DNA of 64,000 bases from Trichobilharzia regenti (GCA_944472135.2 OX235263.1:7857517-7921516), one strand, 5' to 3'. Positions 1 to 10,652 are shown, counted from the stretch's first letter. Program-made: numbers and translations. The notes: a model not told the origin generated them from the letters alone.

Positions 1-611
1 AGGAAGGATTCAGTAATCAACCTCTATCTCTCTCTCCACCTAACTATACTACTTCTTAGAATTTTGACCCTCTCCCACCCTATTGTGTGTGATTGTGTGT
101 TTTTGTATGCACTGAGATTGCTGAATGCTTTTTTCTAAATTACTTAACTTCACGGGTGGGACCAATCATTCTAACCTCAGCTAAATTCTTATATTCCGAC
201 AGGCAATCTCACTACTCCCGATCTACTTGGTTAGACCTATGTAGTTGACTTAACTCACAGTCATTGCGAGTTATTTTGTAAATTATATTATTTTGTCTAA
301 TTGGGTCATTTGGGGTCCTTTAACCTATAGAGCTTGTCCTACACCTCAGTGAGTTTGTAGATTTAAATACCCCCTCTAATTCCTGCTTTGTTAAGAATCC
401 TACATAGGGTGGTCTCAGATGCCCCCTCCTTATGTGGTAGAACTGTAGATGCCTTATATTCTCGCTTATTCATGCTATCATTACTAGTTTCCCCATTATT
501 TTTTATTTTGCTTTGGACCCTTCCTGATCTTTCTAATGAATTTTATGGGATAGTTAGTTATTTGACATCAACCAGCTATTCTTCTATCTGTTTTATTTCA
601 TCATTTAGGTT
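1..611 (-). mobile_element. Penelope-like element, subfamily Y, C-terminal part (truncated by window edge)
   Basis: Read on the minus strand this matches the plus-strand copies at 22.1-22.5 kb and 56.2-56.9 kb. It runs from the linker after the reverse transcriptase, through the block resembling NDIIYKIPCNDCE (the start of the GIY-YIG endonuclease region) to the EHKNLAKVRM and SNLE segments. Many stops and frameshifts make it a dead copy. It runs off the left edge of the window and is interrupted on its right by the LINE starting near 612. Confidence 0.7.
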
Positions 612-1057
612 AGATTAGTTAGGTTACTATACGGATCAGAGACTTGGCGAGTCATAAAGAGCATCTCAAACAAACTTCAAACCTTCATTAACAACTGTCT
701 CCGCTCAATACTCAAGATCAGATGGCCAGAAAAGATCAGCAACAGGGATCTCTGGGAGCGAACCAATCAGGAACCGATTGTGAAACAAATAGGCAGAAAG
801 AAATGGAGATGGATTGGCCATACGCTGAGGAAACCAACAAGTGACATCACTAGACAAGCCCTCGAGTGGAACCCGAAAGGGAGGCGGCGAGTCGGTCGTC
901 CAAGGGTGACTTGGAGGAGGTCATGTGAAGAGGAGATGAAAGCATGTGGGCAGACCTGGAGCGGGGTGAAAAAGTTGTCAAAAAACCGAAGTCAATGGAG
1001 GTGCGCAGCTGAAGCTCTATGTTCCTCTAGGAACTAAAGGATACAATAATAATAATA
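612..1057 (+). mobile_element. RTE-type LINE family B, 3' end
   Basis: This 5'-truncated copy encodes the C-terminal tail of an RTE reverse transcriptase: a segment resembling NRDLWER..Q, then KKWRWIGHTLRKPTSDITRQ, GRRRVGRPRVTWRRS, EEEMKACGQTW and a final RN stop at 1037. The 3' terminus is a short hairpin, GTTCC-TCTA-GGAAC at 1021-1034, followed by ACTAAAGGATAC and an (AAT)n tail. The same end is found at 28.26, 45.24, 54.1 and 59.5 kb. Confidence 0.85.
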
Positions 1058-1065
1058 AATAATAC

Positions 1066-1165
1066 ATTGATGAAAGCTTGCTCATTGAGTCTACACCCAA
1101 TATATGCAATACGATGCAGTGACGTATCACTCATACTGAAAATGTGGAAAATACTACTACCACTC
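1066..1165 (+). mobile_element. Penelope-like subfamily Y fragment
   Basis: A short plus-strand stretch beginning CATTGAGTCTACACCCAA matches the copy at about 22545-22640. It lies in the opposite orientation to the fragment at 1-611, with the LINE copy between them. This suggests an inverted PLE arrangement broken by the LINE. Confidence 0.5.
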
Positions 1166-1227
1166 AAGTCAGGCGATGAAAAATAATGATGGAATCATTT
1201 GAACGAAGTTAGAAAGTTGTGTGAATA

Positions 1228-2604
1228 GTGAATGTCTGTCTGTCTGTCTGTTTTCAACATAGAACTTTGCACAAATGTGCGGAAGTTCAAGTTGCCACAC
1301 TTCGTGTAGCACGCGAAGCAAGAGAAGAAAGTACAAGAAAAGCATAATAGAAACAGTGAGCAGAGGTGTGAGACAAAGGAATAGTAATAACGAAGAACAA
1401 AACAGTTTCATTGGAGATCATAAGTCACAAGGAGTGGATGCATATGCGCTAGCCACTGAGAACGATGAGTTTGAGCCATGTCACCAATTGTTTCCAACCA
1501 TAGATTTTTACCGTCCCGAGGACCCCAACCAGTCTGGAAGTCTACACCTTCCTACGTGGCTTAGACCAACTGTTGTGGATTTCATTGACTGGTGAGGCCA
1601 AGTTTTTATTTGACCGCCGCTAGCTTTTTTCCAGCCTGACCCTATATCCACTAACATTGCTCGTCGAGGGAGGCGATGGCTTGGCATACGTAACACATGT
1701 CCTAACCATCTCAGTCGATGTAACTTCACGACTTCGTCGATCGATTTCCCCTGTTTACCTAGAACTCGACTGATGCCTAACCTCAATGTTGCTCACCTTA
1801 TTATGCCACTTTACACGGGAAATAGAACGCAGGCACCTATGATCAAAGACAGCTAGTCTTTTCATGTCTTCCACTCTCAGTGGCCAGGTCTCACAGCTGG
1901 CCATAAAGGAGGACGGAGCGGACTGATGAGCAGTACACCCGCCCTTTGGTCGATAGTCGAACATCTCGTCTACGCCAGAGTCGGCGTAAACTGGCAAATG
2001 CGAAACGAGCCCCCTGTATTCGTGCTGAGATTTCGTCAGAGATCAGCCCGTTGGCACTGGCTGATGGTACTTCCCAAATAAGTGAAGCGGTCAACGTGCT
2101 CTACCACTTCACTTCCTATTTTTAAACTAGGCGTCGATGTGGTCCAGTCCTGTAACATCATCTTGCATTTGGCGGGAGCGAATCGCATGCCAAACATTCG
2201 TAGATTACAGCTGAAGGTGTTTAGAAGACTCTGCATTTCGTCAGCGTCTTCGCCTAGAAGGACTATATCGTCTGCATATTCCAAGTCAACGAGATTATTC
2301 CACGGTAGCAAGTCAGTCCCTGAGTCGCTGAAGTCACCTAGGGTTAAGTCCATTAACACATCTATGATGAAGTTGAATAGAAAAGGAGATAATGGGCATC
2401 CTTGACGGACACCACTGGTCGTCATCAGTTCAGATGACAGCTCGCCGTAAGCCCTCACCTGGCTGTATGAGTACGAGTAGAGTGCCTTAATCAGTGCAAT
2501 ATATTTTCTCGGAATTCCCTTTACAGCCAAGCATCTCCAGAGAACTTCTCTATCGACAGAGTCGAATGCTGCCTTTAGGTCAAGAAATATAATGACTGTG
2601 AATG
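1228..2604 (-). mobile_element. RTE-like LINE family A, reverse transcriptase to 3' end
   Basis: Minus-strand, 5'-truncated LINE. At about 2535-2590 it encodes FLDLKAAFDSVDRE (RT block with catalytic Asp). Within 2530-2036 are SGVRQGCPLSPFLFN and LEYADDIVLL (the YADD active site), then a FTYLGS segment. Downstream, frameshifted pieces encode LLYGCETW, RLRWLGHVLRMPSHRLPRRA and DMAQ..RSQW, typical of RTE-clade C-termini. The 3' end near 1228 is an (ACAG)n tract. Three or more frames are needed to read it, so it is inactive. Confidence 0.88.
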
Positions 2605-3045
2605 CCTTGATATGATTGTGACTGGCAGTTGTAATAAACTGTGCTCGAAATGTGGTCGTTTCACTAAATATTACTTACTGTATAACAAACACTGTGAGAC
2701 TTCGTTGGTACTAGATGGTTGGAGGCGATCGGCCACAGGAAGCCTTGGCTGTACCTAGGTTTTGTGCTAGTTGGCACTCACCAGTCAGCAAGGCATATCT
2801 GCAACCTTGAAGGAACTCATATCCATTCTGAGATTCGAACCGGCTTCAGTTAAAGACGCTACCACTGAGGAGCTATCTGGGCTGGCTCGTGATTGACCTC
2901 CTGTGGGACTGTACTGGATATTTTTTGATTGGACACCAGTTACTGACTAGTGTGCAATCAAAAATACTGTGACACTTTATCAAGATAAATTCTACTCCTG
3001 TACCACCACAGTGCAAAAGTTCTATTCTTATATCAATGAAAACAT
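2605..3045 (+). mobile_element. Penelope-like subfamily Y 3' tail, split by a SINE
   Basis: The pieces 2605-2699 and 2957-3045 together match the untranslated PLE-Y tails at 22.9-23.05 kb and 56.95-57.1 kb (GAAA..GGTCAT, TACTGTATAAC, then ACTGTGAC..TTATCAA). The SINE E copy at 2700-2956 separates them. The short repeat ACTGTGAG / ACTGTGAC on either side is a plausible target-site duplication. Confidence 0.65.
2700..2956 (-). mobile_element. tRNA-headed SINE, family E
   Basis: On the minus strand it has a Pol III-like box A (CTCAGTGGTAGCGTC) and box B (GGTTCGAATCTC), preceded by ACTGGTGTCCAATCAAAAA. Its 3' part reads GGCACTCACC and TAGGTTTTGTGCTAG in plus-strand terms. Other copies lie at 3890-4200, 28155-28250 and 29150-29560. 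I see no hammerhead core and no LINE-like 3' end. Confidence 0.7.
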
Positions 3046-3119
3046 GATGATTTGATTGAAATGGCATATTACATTTGTCAGTCGTATCGGCACTATTCTA
3101 GAGTCATTAGTGCTTAGCA

Positions 3120-3745
3120 TTTCAAGGACTCCAGACCAGAAGTTCATACCCTTTCAACAGACGACATGGGTAGAGATATCGAAACCCAGTCAGAGTTAAA
3201 AAAGGCAAGACAGACCTTCATTACTAATGAAATCAGTGTAGAGAGAAATCCTATGCACTCAGAATAAAGAATGAAAAATAGGATTTTCAACACGCAGAAA
3301 CTTGGCGCGTCAGGAAGATTATTTCGAACAGTTCGTGGACTTTTATCAACAGTTGCCTTCACTGGCTGCAAGGCAACTGAAAATCGGTTGGCCAGAAAGG
3401 AATACTAGTAAAAATCCTCCAGAAACAAGCGAACAAACGACCTATAGTTTGATAAATATTCCGAAGAAAGTGCAAATACATAGGACATACACTGAGGAAA
3501 CTCCTAAGTAACATCGCACTAAATGTAGGCCATCGCTGTAGTGGAAGGTGAATAGGTAACTAGCAGTTAGGCGTTGATCCGAAGGGGACATGGAGGAGGT
3601 CGTGTGAGTTGTAAAAGAGATGAAAACTTATGATTAATCGCGGGGTCAGCAGAACAGGACTGGGGAGAACAGGAAAAAATTGGAGATGTCCTGTTGAAGC
3701 CCTATGTTCCACTTGGAACCCAAGGGAATAATAACAGTACATGGC
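3120..3745 (+). mobile_element. RTE-type LINE family C (diverged B-like), 3' end
   Basis: A degenerate copy. Translated pieces resemble KARQTFI, ..RIFNT.., LRWPERN and W.WIGHTL.K of family B, read across several frames. The 3' end keeps the family signature: GCCCTATGTTCC-ACT-TGGAACC hairpin, then AAGGGAATAATAA near 3700-3735. It sits between PLE-Y tail and SINE E sequence. Confidence 0.7.
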
Positions 3746-3889
3746 TTAGACTTCATGCTTTGATGCTGTGCACCAGGGTTGACCACCCCTAACTCTTTTG
3801 ATTCTCAATACTGTACTGCTTATTGTGAACTGACTATTACGAGTAATGTCACAACTACATACACTATTATTATTATTATTATTAACATT

Positions 3890-4200
3890 GTGACGAATCC
3901 TTGGTTGCGCCTAGGTTTCGTGTTAGTTAGCACTCACCAGTCAGTCAAAAAGGCGTATCTACAACCTTGAAGGAACTCATATCCCTTCTGAGATTCAAAC
4001 CGGCGTCACCCAATGAGTGCTGCAGTTAAAGACGCTACCACTGAGGGCTGGCTTGTGATCGACCTCCTGTAGGACTGTATTGGATATTTTTGATTGAACA
4101 CCAGTCAGTAACTAGTGTAATGTGTCTAGCACTGTCTTTGGTGTGGAGTGAATTCTATCAGTCAGGTTTACAATGTGGCCAGTACGCTGGCTATATGGCT
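3890..4200 (-). mobile_element. tRNA-headed SINE, family E, long copy
   Basis: It matches the copy at 2700-2956 over the tRNA-like head (box A CTCAGTGGTAGCGTC on the minus strand) and extends farther 5'. The extension contains TGACTGATAGAATTCACTCC and a GCCACATTGTAAACCTG segment also seen at 28.2 and 29.2 kb. The full SINE E is therefore about 350-400 bp. A 16-bp insertion, CGTCACCCAATGAGTG, lies between box B and box A. Confidence 0.65.
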
Positions 4201-4440
4201 CGTGATCACGGTGTACTGCGAAATGCAGATACTACTTTACTTAATTAAGTGGGGTATAGAAGCGCGCGTCCACCTATTGGAAATTACACCAGCGAGCGAG
4301 CAATCTACCACCGACTCATAATATACAGAATATAGACACTTATTCACATGGATACCAGTTCCATGGTAATCGAATAAAGGTTATCTGTTTCAACATACAT
4401 TTGAAAAGAAATAACGCCATATTTAACCACAGATGCATTC

Positions 4441-4692
4441 ATCCTGTGCGTCTGTGGCACAGCGGTAGAATACTTGCCAACCACTTGTGTGATCCGGGGT
4501 TCGACCCCCGGCCGATGCACTCCTTTACCTCTCTAAGCCAGTAATAAGACTGATAAAGAGGGAAGGTTGGGAGTGGGGGGCTAGCAACCCCATCCCGTAA
4601 AAATAAACACCATTGCCACTGAAACTTCAAGCCTGTCGCTTGAAGATGCTGCCCAATGTTCCACTGGGAACCTGAAGGAATAAAAAAAACGA
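4441..4692 (+). mobile_element. tRNA-headed SINE, family C, with an RTE-like 3' end
   Basis: The head reads GTGGCACAGCGGTAGAATAC (box A) and GGGGTTCGACCCC (box B). The middle carries GGTTGGG..GGGGCTAGCAACCCC. The 3' end is CCAATGTTCC-ACT-GGGAACC and GAAGGAATAA, the same hairpin and tail as the RTE families B and C in this window. That points to mobilisation by an RTE reverse transcriptase. Confidence 0.75.
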
Positions 4693-4934
4693 TGCAGTCC
4701 ACAGTAAACCTTGGTATAAACTCAGCAGTTAAGACTGTGTTAACTGAAGTGAAATTCACAATATGAAAATTATACACAGTTCGATGTGATAAATCATCAA
4801 AGTTTCCTTCATGAAATCAAGAAGTACCTAGATCACAATATGTGTGATCTGTCTGAAACTATGAATACCGATCAATAAGGCAACCAGTTTAGCAAGATGG
4901 TGGTATACGCTACTGATGGATATCTGAAGAAATT
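4693..4934. other. Intronic or 3' gene region with no recognised feature
   Basis: AT-rich sequence between SINE C and the CR1-like LINE. I see no long frame, no repeat shared elsewhere in the window and no RNA motif. The 250 bp just before SINE C (4200-4440) are likewise unassigned. Confidence 0.4.
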
Positions 4935-5600
4935 CTTATAATAATAATAACAATAATAATAATAATAGTAATTTGCTTTATTTCAAAACAGTACTTGTGA
5001 TACAGAATGGAATTCTCAGCATTTCACTACATACAGTATTACATCCAGTTTGTACATTAACAATAAATAAAATTCTACATAGATTATGGGTAATCTCAGT
5101 TCCTTTTGACAAACAACATATTGGCATGTCGGTAGCAAAGCCAAAAATTGAACAAAGTGTTTGAAGAAAGAAAACGTTGTACCTATAAATGATATGAATT
5201 GGAAAGACAAGATCCAGTTGTTCTACTGACCATTTAATAAGTTATAGGTATCACGCCTAATGCTTTCTTTATCGCACAGAACACGAACGAGCCAAGTATG
5301 GTATGTTTGAGTTTTTGTACTTGCTAGTGCGAGCTAATAGTTTCCTATATAGGCTTCTGGTTCTGCCTGATGAGATAGATACAAGGGGAGAGTTGTGAAT
5401 GAAGAGGGTGGTGTGAGTTAGATAGATAGATAGAATGGATTTAGCCCATTTTTCATATGAGTCCAAGTGCCTGTCAAGCAGAATATTAACAAGCTGGTGA
5501 AGTGGCACCCTGTGGTTTACCCTGTTGACAACCTTTAATATCCTGGGTAATAAGATATAGTCTTTCTTCAGTAGCCTTGTGTTTTAGGCGGAGAATAAGA
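4935..5600 (-). mobile_element. CR1/Jockey-like LINE, 3' end
   Basis: Minus-strand, 5'-truncated copy. Residual coding at 5269-5508 (MPLHQLVNILLDRHLDSYEK, then ISSGRTRSLYRKLLARTSKY and NIPYLARS) matches the C-terminus of the 523-codon protein at 61239-62810. The untranslated end has GCTGAGAATTCCATTCTG and TGAAATAAAGC, then a (TTA)n tract at 4940-4970. It contains a (TAGA)n run near 5420. Confidence 0.85.
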
Positions 5601-6255
5601 ACTCTGCGGCACATCCGCATTTTAATCAGTTTTCCGTTATGACTTTTACCTGACTACAAGATGGCGATTTTCTCGCTACATGATCTCCCCCATGTAACCC
5701 TCAAATGCATGTTTAACTCATTGCTTGCTGTCAGGATCGAACTCGGAGGCCTGGTGTTTAAGACGATTGGAGGTTTCCTTAGCCTATGGTCAGTTCAGTT
5801 CCATTTGCGCTCCTAAAACCAGGAAGTGCGGAAGAATTGGCATGGGGTTTTCTGTCACACCCTGTAAGAAACATCTTTATCGTTATGGAATCATCGAAAA
5901 CACAAAAAAAGGAAATTATGCTTTCCGGGAGTGCGAAATACTTCTCAAATCGAGAATGGGTAGTAATAGTACCTTGTAATAGTTGTTGGAAAGCCAGTAA
6001 GCGCAAATGTCTTTTTCTATGTTAGTAAGAGTGGGCCTGAGGGCATAAAATGTCCACATCATCTATGTGACTGGAAAGGCTGTTCAGACTGCAGTAATTC
6101 ACAAACTGCACAAATTTGAAGCTGGCAGCTGTGGTTTCATTGAAACCTCTAAGAATACCAGTATAAAAAATACTTCTACAAGGGAGATATTCGGCCCTAC
6201 ACAAACATATTGATAAAAGATCCACTAACATAAGAAATTCAAACATAAAACTTAC
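5601..6255. other. Intron 3 start of the nuclear receptor gene; no element recognised
   Basis: Unassigned sequence immediately downstream (in gene orientation) of exon 3. I looked on the minus strand for the next ligand-binding-domain exon and did not find it. Reading frames here are short and lack motifs. Confidence 0.4.
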
Positions 6256-6664
6256 CTGAATTAAAGAGAATTAATGCTTTTAAACAAACATATTCTGATT
6301 GATCAAGGTTCAATTGTTGTAAGTGTTCCAGTTGATCTTGAAATATTCTTGAATACTGTTGATGCAATTTAAATGAATCTGGTTTATCCGTTAAGTAGTC
6401 CAATGTTGATGCAAAAGTTTGCTTGTACTGACCTTGTTTAAATTCCCCTGCTTCTTCAGATGGGGAATTTTGTTTAAATGGTGCCATTTTCATTGAACTA
6501 TTGAACCAAGTTTTATTGATCGGAGAATTGTGTTTATTATTATTATTACTATTACTATTGCAGTTATATAATGCATTGACAGCAGAAGTATTACACGTTT
6601 GAACTAGATAGAGAATGAATAATTCTGCCCATGAATTCATCAGTAATATTAACTGATCACTTGG
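6256..6664 (-). CDS. COUP-TF: COUP-TF-like nuclear receptor, exon 3 (middle of ligand-binding domain)
   Basis: A 409-bp internal exon. The acceptor is a T-rich tract ending TTTAG at 6665, and the donor is TCAG|GTAAGT at 6256/6255. Joined in phase 0 to exon 2 it reads LQ-PSDQLILLMNSWAELFI, matching the COUP-TF helix 3-5 segment around DQ..LL...W.ELF. A 50-60 residue Asn/Lys/Ser-rich insert follows. The end, FQDQLEHLQQLNLDQSEYVC then LKALILF, matches the helix 7-8 region. The exon ends in phase 1. The remaining ligand-binding domain, including helix 12, must lie left of this window: I found nothing like it on the minus strand of 1-6250. Adding the three exons gives 699 codons plus one base. Confidence 0.95.
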
Positions 6665-6772
6665 CTAAAGCAAAAGAAATAAGAAATTTATTCGTAATAA
6701 GTAAAGATTATGATCTTTTGTCAAAATCAGGATCTTAATATATGTGTAAAACTTGGGCGCTGTGGTAGTAAG

Positions 6773-7143
6773 TAATTCCATAATATTGAATTGAATTTTG
6801 ATTTTCCCGTCGATTGATTGGACCGAAGTGCTCGGTCTCAGGTTGACATGTCGGCTTCTTGTGCAGATGCTTCGACGATCAATCGACGGGAAAATCAAAA
6901 TTCAATTCAATAATTAATATGACCCGTTGCACAAGAGGTGGCTCTCGTGGCCCAAGTGGTCTAGTGGATAACGCTTTGGCGTTTGAAACTATGGGTACTG
7001 GGTTCGAGCCTCGGTGGGAACATCATCTCTCACTGAGAAATGCAGGTACATCCAGCTGACGAGTCCCAAATAGGACGAAATGCGCGTTGTCCTGGATTCC
7101 ACTGCTAGCCACCATCCACCAATTGTATACTAATTCCATAATA
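6773..7143 (+). mobile_element. Hammerhead SINE family A (Sm-alpha type), copy 1, with inverted 5' tail
   Basis: Flanked by a perfect 13-bp target-site duplication TAATTCCATAATA (6773-6785 and 7131-7143). The insert starts with an inverted copy of the element's tail (6786-6877), then the tail end in sense (6878-6911), a tail-to-head junction (AATATGACCCGTTGCAC), a tRNA-like head and the ribozyme. Box A TGGTCTAGTGGATAACGC is at 6957-6974 and box B GGTTCGAGCCT at 7001-7011. A perfect 34-bp inverted repeat, 6784-6817 and 6878-6911, surrounds a 60-bp spacer. It sits about 110 bp upstream of the exon 3 acceptor, antisense to the gene. Confidence 0.92.
7049..7097 (+). ncRNA. Hammerhead ribozyme (SINE A copy 1), intact core
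   Basis: The core CTGACGA is at 7056-7062 and GAAA at 7077-7080, and the predicted cleavage follows C7091 (GTC). Stem I is ATCCAG 7050-7055 with CTGGAT 7092-7097. Stem II is GTCC 7063-7066 with GGAC 7073-7076. Stem III is minimal (A-U and U-G, with loop 7082-7088). This is the classic schistosome arrangement of a type I hammerhead downstream of a tRNA-like Pol III promoter. Of the A copies here, this one keeps every conserved core base. Confidence 0.9.
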
Positions 7144-8540
7144 GTTTGTTTATTAGATGTATCATGCACTGAGTGAAACAGTATCACATTTACTGGATGA
7201 CACAGTTTCGAAAACAATTTATTGTGGTTCATAATCATTTCACCAATTATAATCACACGACTTTGAAACTTGAGTTTTATAGTTTTCTTTGTTCTCTCCT
7301 ATTTGTCGTCGTAGGGGTGGTAAAATTTTCCAGATATCAGGGACAGGTGATGAATCATTCCTATTACATGTATTTGCAGTTGATTCGATAAACAAGGCTT
7401 CTGTTATCAATCTCTCCCACCCTCCACCCTGCTGGTTCATTCGATTTTAAAACTGTCATCCTATCCCATCCATCCTATTGTATGGTTGTGTGTAACTGCA
7501 TGTAGTGCTATAGCTGAACTACTCTCTAGATTTCTTATTTTATTCGGGTCAACTAATCTAGATCTGGCTAAGTTTTTATGTTCAGCCAGTCTGACTCACT
7601 GCACCTGTTCTACTAGATTGACCTATGTATTTGACCCGACAATCATTCCAGACAGGGTATTAGATAAACTAAATTGTTTTGTTTTATAGCCTCCGTAGGA
7701 GGGATCCTTTAACCGACAAAGCTTGCTTCTAATTGAGTTTGTGGGTGGTTTGAATGCCAGCCACTTTTATTCCTGCCATTAAAATAATAACAATAATAAT
7801 GATAACACTAGTAATGATAATAATAATAACAATAGTGATAATAATAATAATATTAATGTCGACACCAACAATAAGGAATCTAAATCATCAGTAGTAATTC
7901 CATATAAGGAAGGAACCTCGGAAACCACCTTACGCAGATTTCTTCACAATGCTGGCAGGAATAAAAGTGGCTTGCATTCAAACCACCCACAAACTCAATT
8001 AGAAACAAGCTTTATCGGTTAAAGGATCAATCCTGTGCAGCCTTTAAAACAAAACAATTTAGTTTATCTAATACCCTGTCTGGAATGATTGTCGGGTCAA
8101 ACACATAGGTCAAACTAGTAGAGCAGGTGCAGTGAGTCAGATTAGCCGAGCATAAAAACCAAGCAAAATCTAGATTAGTTGACCGCAGTAATAAGATAAG
8201 AAATTCAAAGAATAGTTCAGCCATAGCACTCACTACATACAGTTACACACAACCATTCAGTAGGATGCATGAGATAGGATGACAGTTTTAAAATCTAATG
8301 AAACACTAAGGGGAATGATTCAACGCATGTCCACATCGAGATCTGAAAGATTCTACTACCCCAACGACGACAAATAGGAGAAAACAAAGAAAACTATAAA
8401 ACTCAAGTTTCAAAGTCGTGTGATTATAATTGGTGAAATGATTATGAACCACAATAAATTGTTTTCGAAACTGTGTCATCCAGTAAATAATACTGTTTCA
8501 CTGACTGTGTGTGATACATCTAATAAACAAACTAAGATGG
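7144..8540. mobile_element. Penelope-like subfamily Y inverted dimer with ~600-bp arms
   Basis: The left arm 7144-7765 (minus-strand element) is the reverse complement of the right arm 7940-8540 (plus-strand element) with moderate divergence. The arms carry the GIY-YIG-like C-terminal coding block (about 7480-7700 and 8010-8240) and the untranslated tail (GATGACACAGTTTCGAAAAC in the left arm). The arms read toward the spacer at 7770-7890, an (AAT)n-rich tract. No arm has an intact frame. This is the largest inverted repeat in the window. Confidence 0.85.
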
Positions 8541-8829
8541 AAGATCTGGATCTATTTCAATGCAGATTTCGGATCGGATCGGCATCACTTACAAAAGAGT
8601 TGAAAATTAGGGATTACTAGATAGCTGTCTCATCTTCATTGGGGACTTTAGCGGTGTGCAGCCATGGACCCATCAGAAATAGAACTAAAAGCCTTTAGGT
8701 TATGATGCCAACTCGTTTACCATTTAGTAACTTAGGCTGGAATTAAGTGACCCGAGAATTCTGACTTCTCTTGACTTGTAATATATCGCTACCATTAAAA
8801 CAGTGGGAGTCCAGTTTATCTTGACATGG
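8541..8829. other. Intron, no recognised feature
   Basis: Between the PLE inverted dimer and a SINE B copy. No frame, repeat or RNA motif that I can support. Confidence 0.4.
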
Positions 8830-9230
8830 TTTCAGGATTTCATCATGAACTGATGGTGCGCCCTGGTGCTTGGAACTCTTCGTCCGTACGCACCTCAATG
8901 CCAGGGTTCCAACCTACAAACTTCTGGTTATAGTGAGAGCTCGTAGACCATTAAGCCGTTGGGACTCGATCCAGTGGCCAGTCGATGAATTCAAACTTCT
9001 GCCAATTCCTGATATGGCCCATCCACTAACAAATGTCATCGGTGGTGAGTATTTATCCTCACCCCACTGGTCACCACTTACCAATTCAACACCAGTTGAA
9101 ATTCACTTAAATTCCAAGTCTATGGATGAATGGTCAACTAGCTCGCCTTGTAAACAGAAGGTTCTGCGTTCGGCCCCTGTTGAGTGTGTACTGTTGAAGA
9201 TTCGCAGAATAAGACGAAACAGCTTGTTTT
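8830..9230. mobile_element. Hammerhead SINE family B, degenerate minus copy joined to a short plus copy
   Basis: 8830-9110 is a minus copy: tail TTTCAGGATTTCATCATGA, degraded hammerhead near 8870-8890, box A region near 8960, and the 5' body with GGTGAGTATT and CCACTGGTCACC. From about 9121 a plus fragment begins GATGAATGGTCAACTAGCTC, followed by a box B-like segment and the hammerhead remnant AAGACGAAACAGC. Both cores are mutated. Confidence 0.7.
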
Positions 9231-9348
9231 TCAGTGATTTTCTTAGGTATCTATTGGTGATGAGGATAAATGGAAAGTAATCAGAGTTCCTAGAAAACGC
9301 AGTTTTTGAGGAAATTTTACGCATCATCGAACGTAACTCTTCTTATCC

Positions 9349-9349
<1 letters not shown>

Positions 9350-9384
<35 letters not shown>
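9350..9384. repeat. (TA)n microsatellite
   Basis: A run of alternating TA at 9350-9384. Similar AT runs sit at SINE B positions 21402-21432 and 48435-48470, at the GCGATATAT sequence of the element, so this one may also mark a decayed SINE B. Confidence 0.85.
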
Positions 9385-9387
<3 letters not shown>

Positions 9388-10100
9388 GTTCTTGCACTGA
9401 ACTCATAATGGTGACAATGTAATTATTGAAACGTCAGTCACGAAAATAAATTCATTCATTTGACGCCTCAAGACATTTCACAAGGCTTGTTTCACTAACA
9501 TAACACCTTGATTCACTATGGCTGTCGGAATACACAAGAAGTATATGTGGCGTATCCGATGATATTAGTGTCGAACCCACTGTGTCGTTTGTAACAGAAA
9601 CTGCTCAGAGCTGGCTGGCATTATGTGAAGCTCCGCCCATTCAAACATCATGAATATCGGCACTGCCACAAGATTAGTCACAAAGATTATTTTCAAGTGC
9701 TGGTTTTGTAGGGATTTTGTTTGATTGCATGGAGGATTTAATCATGAGCTGACATCATCGATTGGCTCTACACTAATATATAGTCGTTTTTCACATCACA
9801 ATTGTTTTGACTAATCAAGTGGTTAGTCAGTTTTACGTATGGGGAGGACGGGAGGGGTTAGATTAAGAGGTTAAAAGTCATCAAAACAATTAACCGATAT
9901 ATGTTAATAAAGAGGTATCTGAGTTTTGAAGGAAGGGTGAAAATTAATCAATTACGAAATTCAAGATAAGTTAATTCTTAAGCATTGGCAACAAGTTGTT
10001 ACATTATAAAATAAATTTGTTAAACAGTGATGATGATTAGGAAGAATTATGTAAAATACAAACAAGTTAATAGAATTAGCCAGAATTGTAAAAATTAGCT
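9385..10100. other. Intron with one SINE B tail fragment
   Basis: Mostly unassigned. Only 9690-9760 is recognisable: a minus-strand SINE B 3' tail (GTAGGGATTTTGTTTGATTG, GAGGATTTAATCATGAGCTG). The rest has no supported frame or motif. Confidence 0.45.
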
Positions 10101-10652
10101 AAGTCAAAAGATATTCAATTGGTGGATGGTGACTAGCAGTGGAATCCAGGGTGTGTATTTCGTCCTATTTGGGAGTCGTCAGCTGGATGTACCTGCGTTA
10201 CTCAGTGAGTGATGATGTTCCCACCGAGGCTCGAACCCAGTGCCCATAGTTTCAAGCGCCAAAGTGTTATCCACTAGACCACTTGGGCCACGACAGCCAC
10301 GTCTTGTGCAACGGGTCATATTAATTATTTAATTCAATTTTAAATTTTTCCGTCGACTGATTGGACCGAAGTGCTTGGTCTCAGGTTGACATGTCGGTTC
10401 GAGCCTCGGTGGGAACATCATCACTGACTCACTGAGAAATGCAGGTACATCCAGATGACGACTCGCATATAGGACGAAATGCGCGTTATCCTGGATTCCA
10501 CTGCTAGTCACCGTCTGCCAACTAAATACTAACTAAATGCTCAGACATCGTCGAAGCATCTGCAGAAGAAGCCGACATGTCAACCTGAGACCGAGCACTT
10601 CGGTTCAATCAATCAACGGGAAAATCTAAAATTCAATTAAAGTCAAAAGATA
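10101..10652. mobile_element. Hammerhead SINE family A inverted dimer in one 13-bp target duplication
   Basis: The unit 10114-10639 is bounded by AAGTCAAAAGATA at 10101-10113 and 10640-10652. The left part (10114-10397, minus) has the order tail, head, hammerhead; the right part (10396-10639, plus) has the order head, hammerhead, tail. They meet in the tail/head sequence near 10397. The left hammerhead has lost its cleavage triplet (ACACC). The right one has core ATGACGA instead of CTGACGA. Because both halves share one target duplication, the dimer was inserted as a unit. Confidence 0.9.

Noticed and set aside
5368..5390. Hammerhead core (CTGATGAG) here and near 17531
   Set aside because: These lie in the antisense of the CR1-like LINE coding region, with no GAAA box or pairing stems at the right spacing.
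9350..9384. AT runs as origins or regulatory sites
   Set aside because: They behave as microsatellites, and two of the three lie at a fixed site of SINE B.
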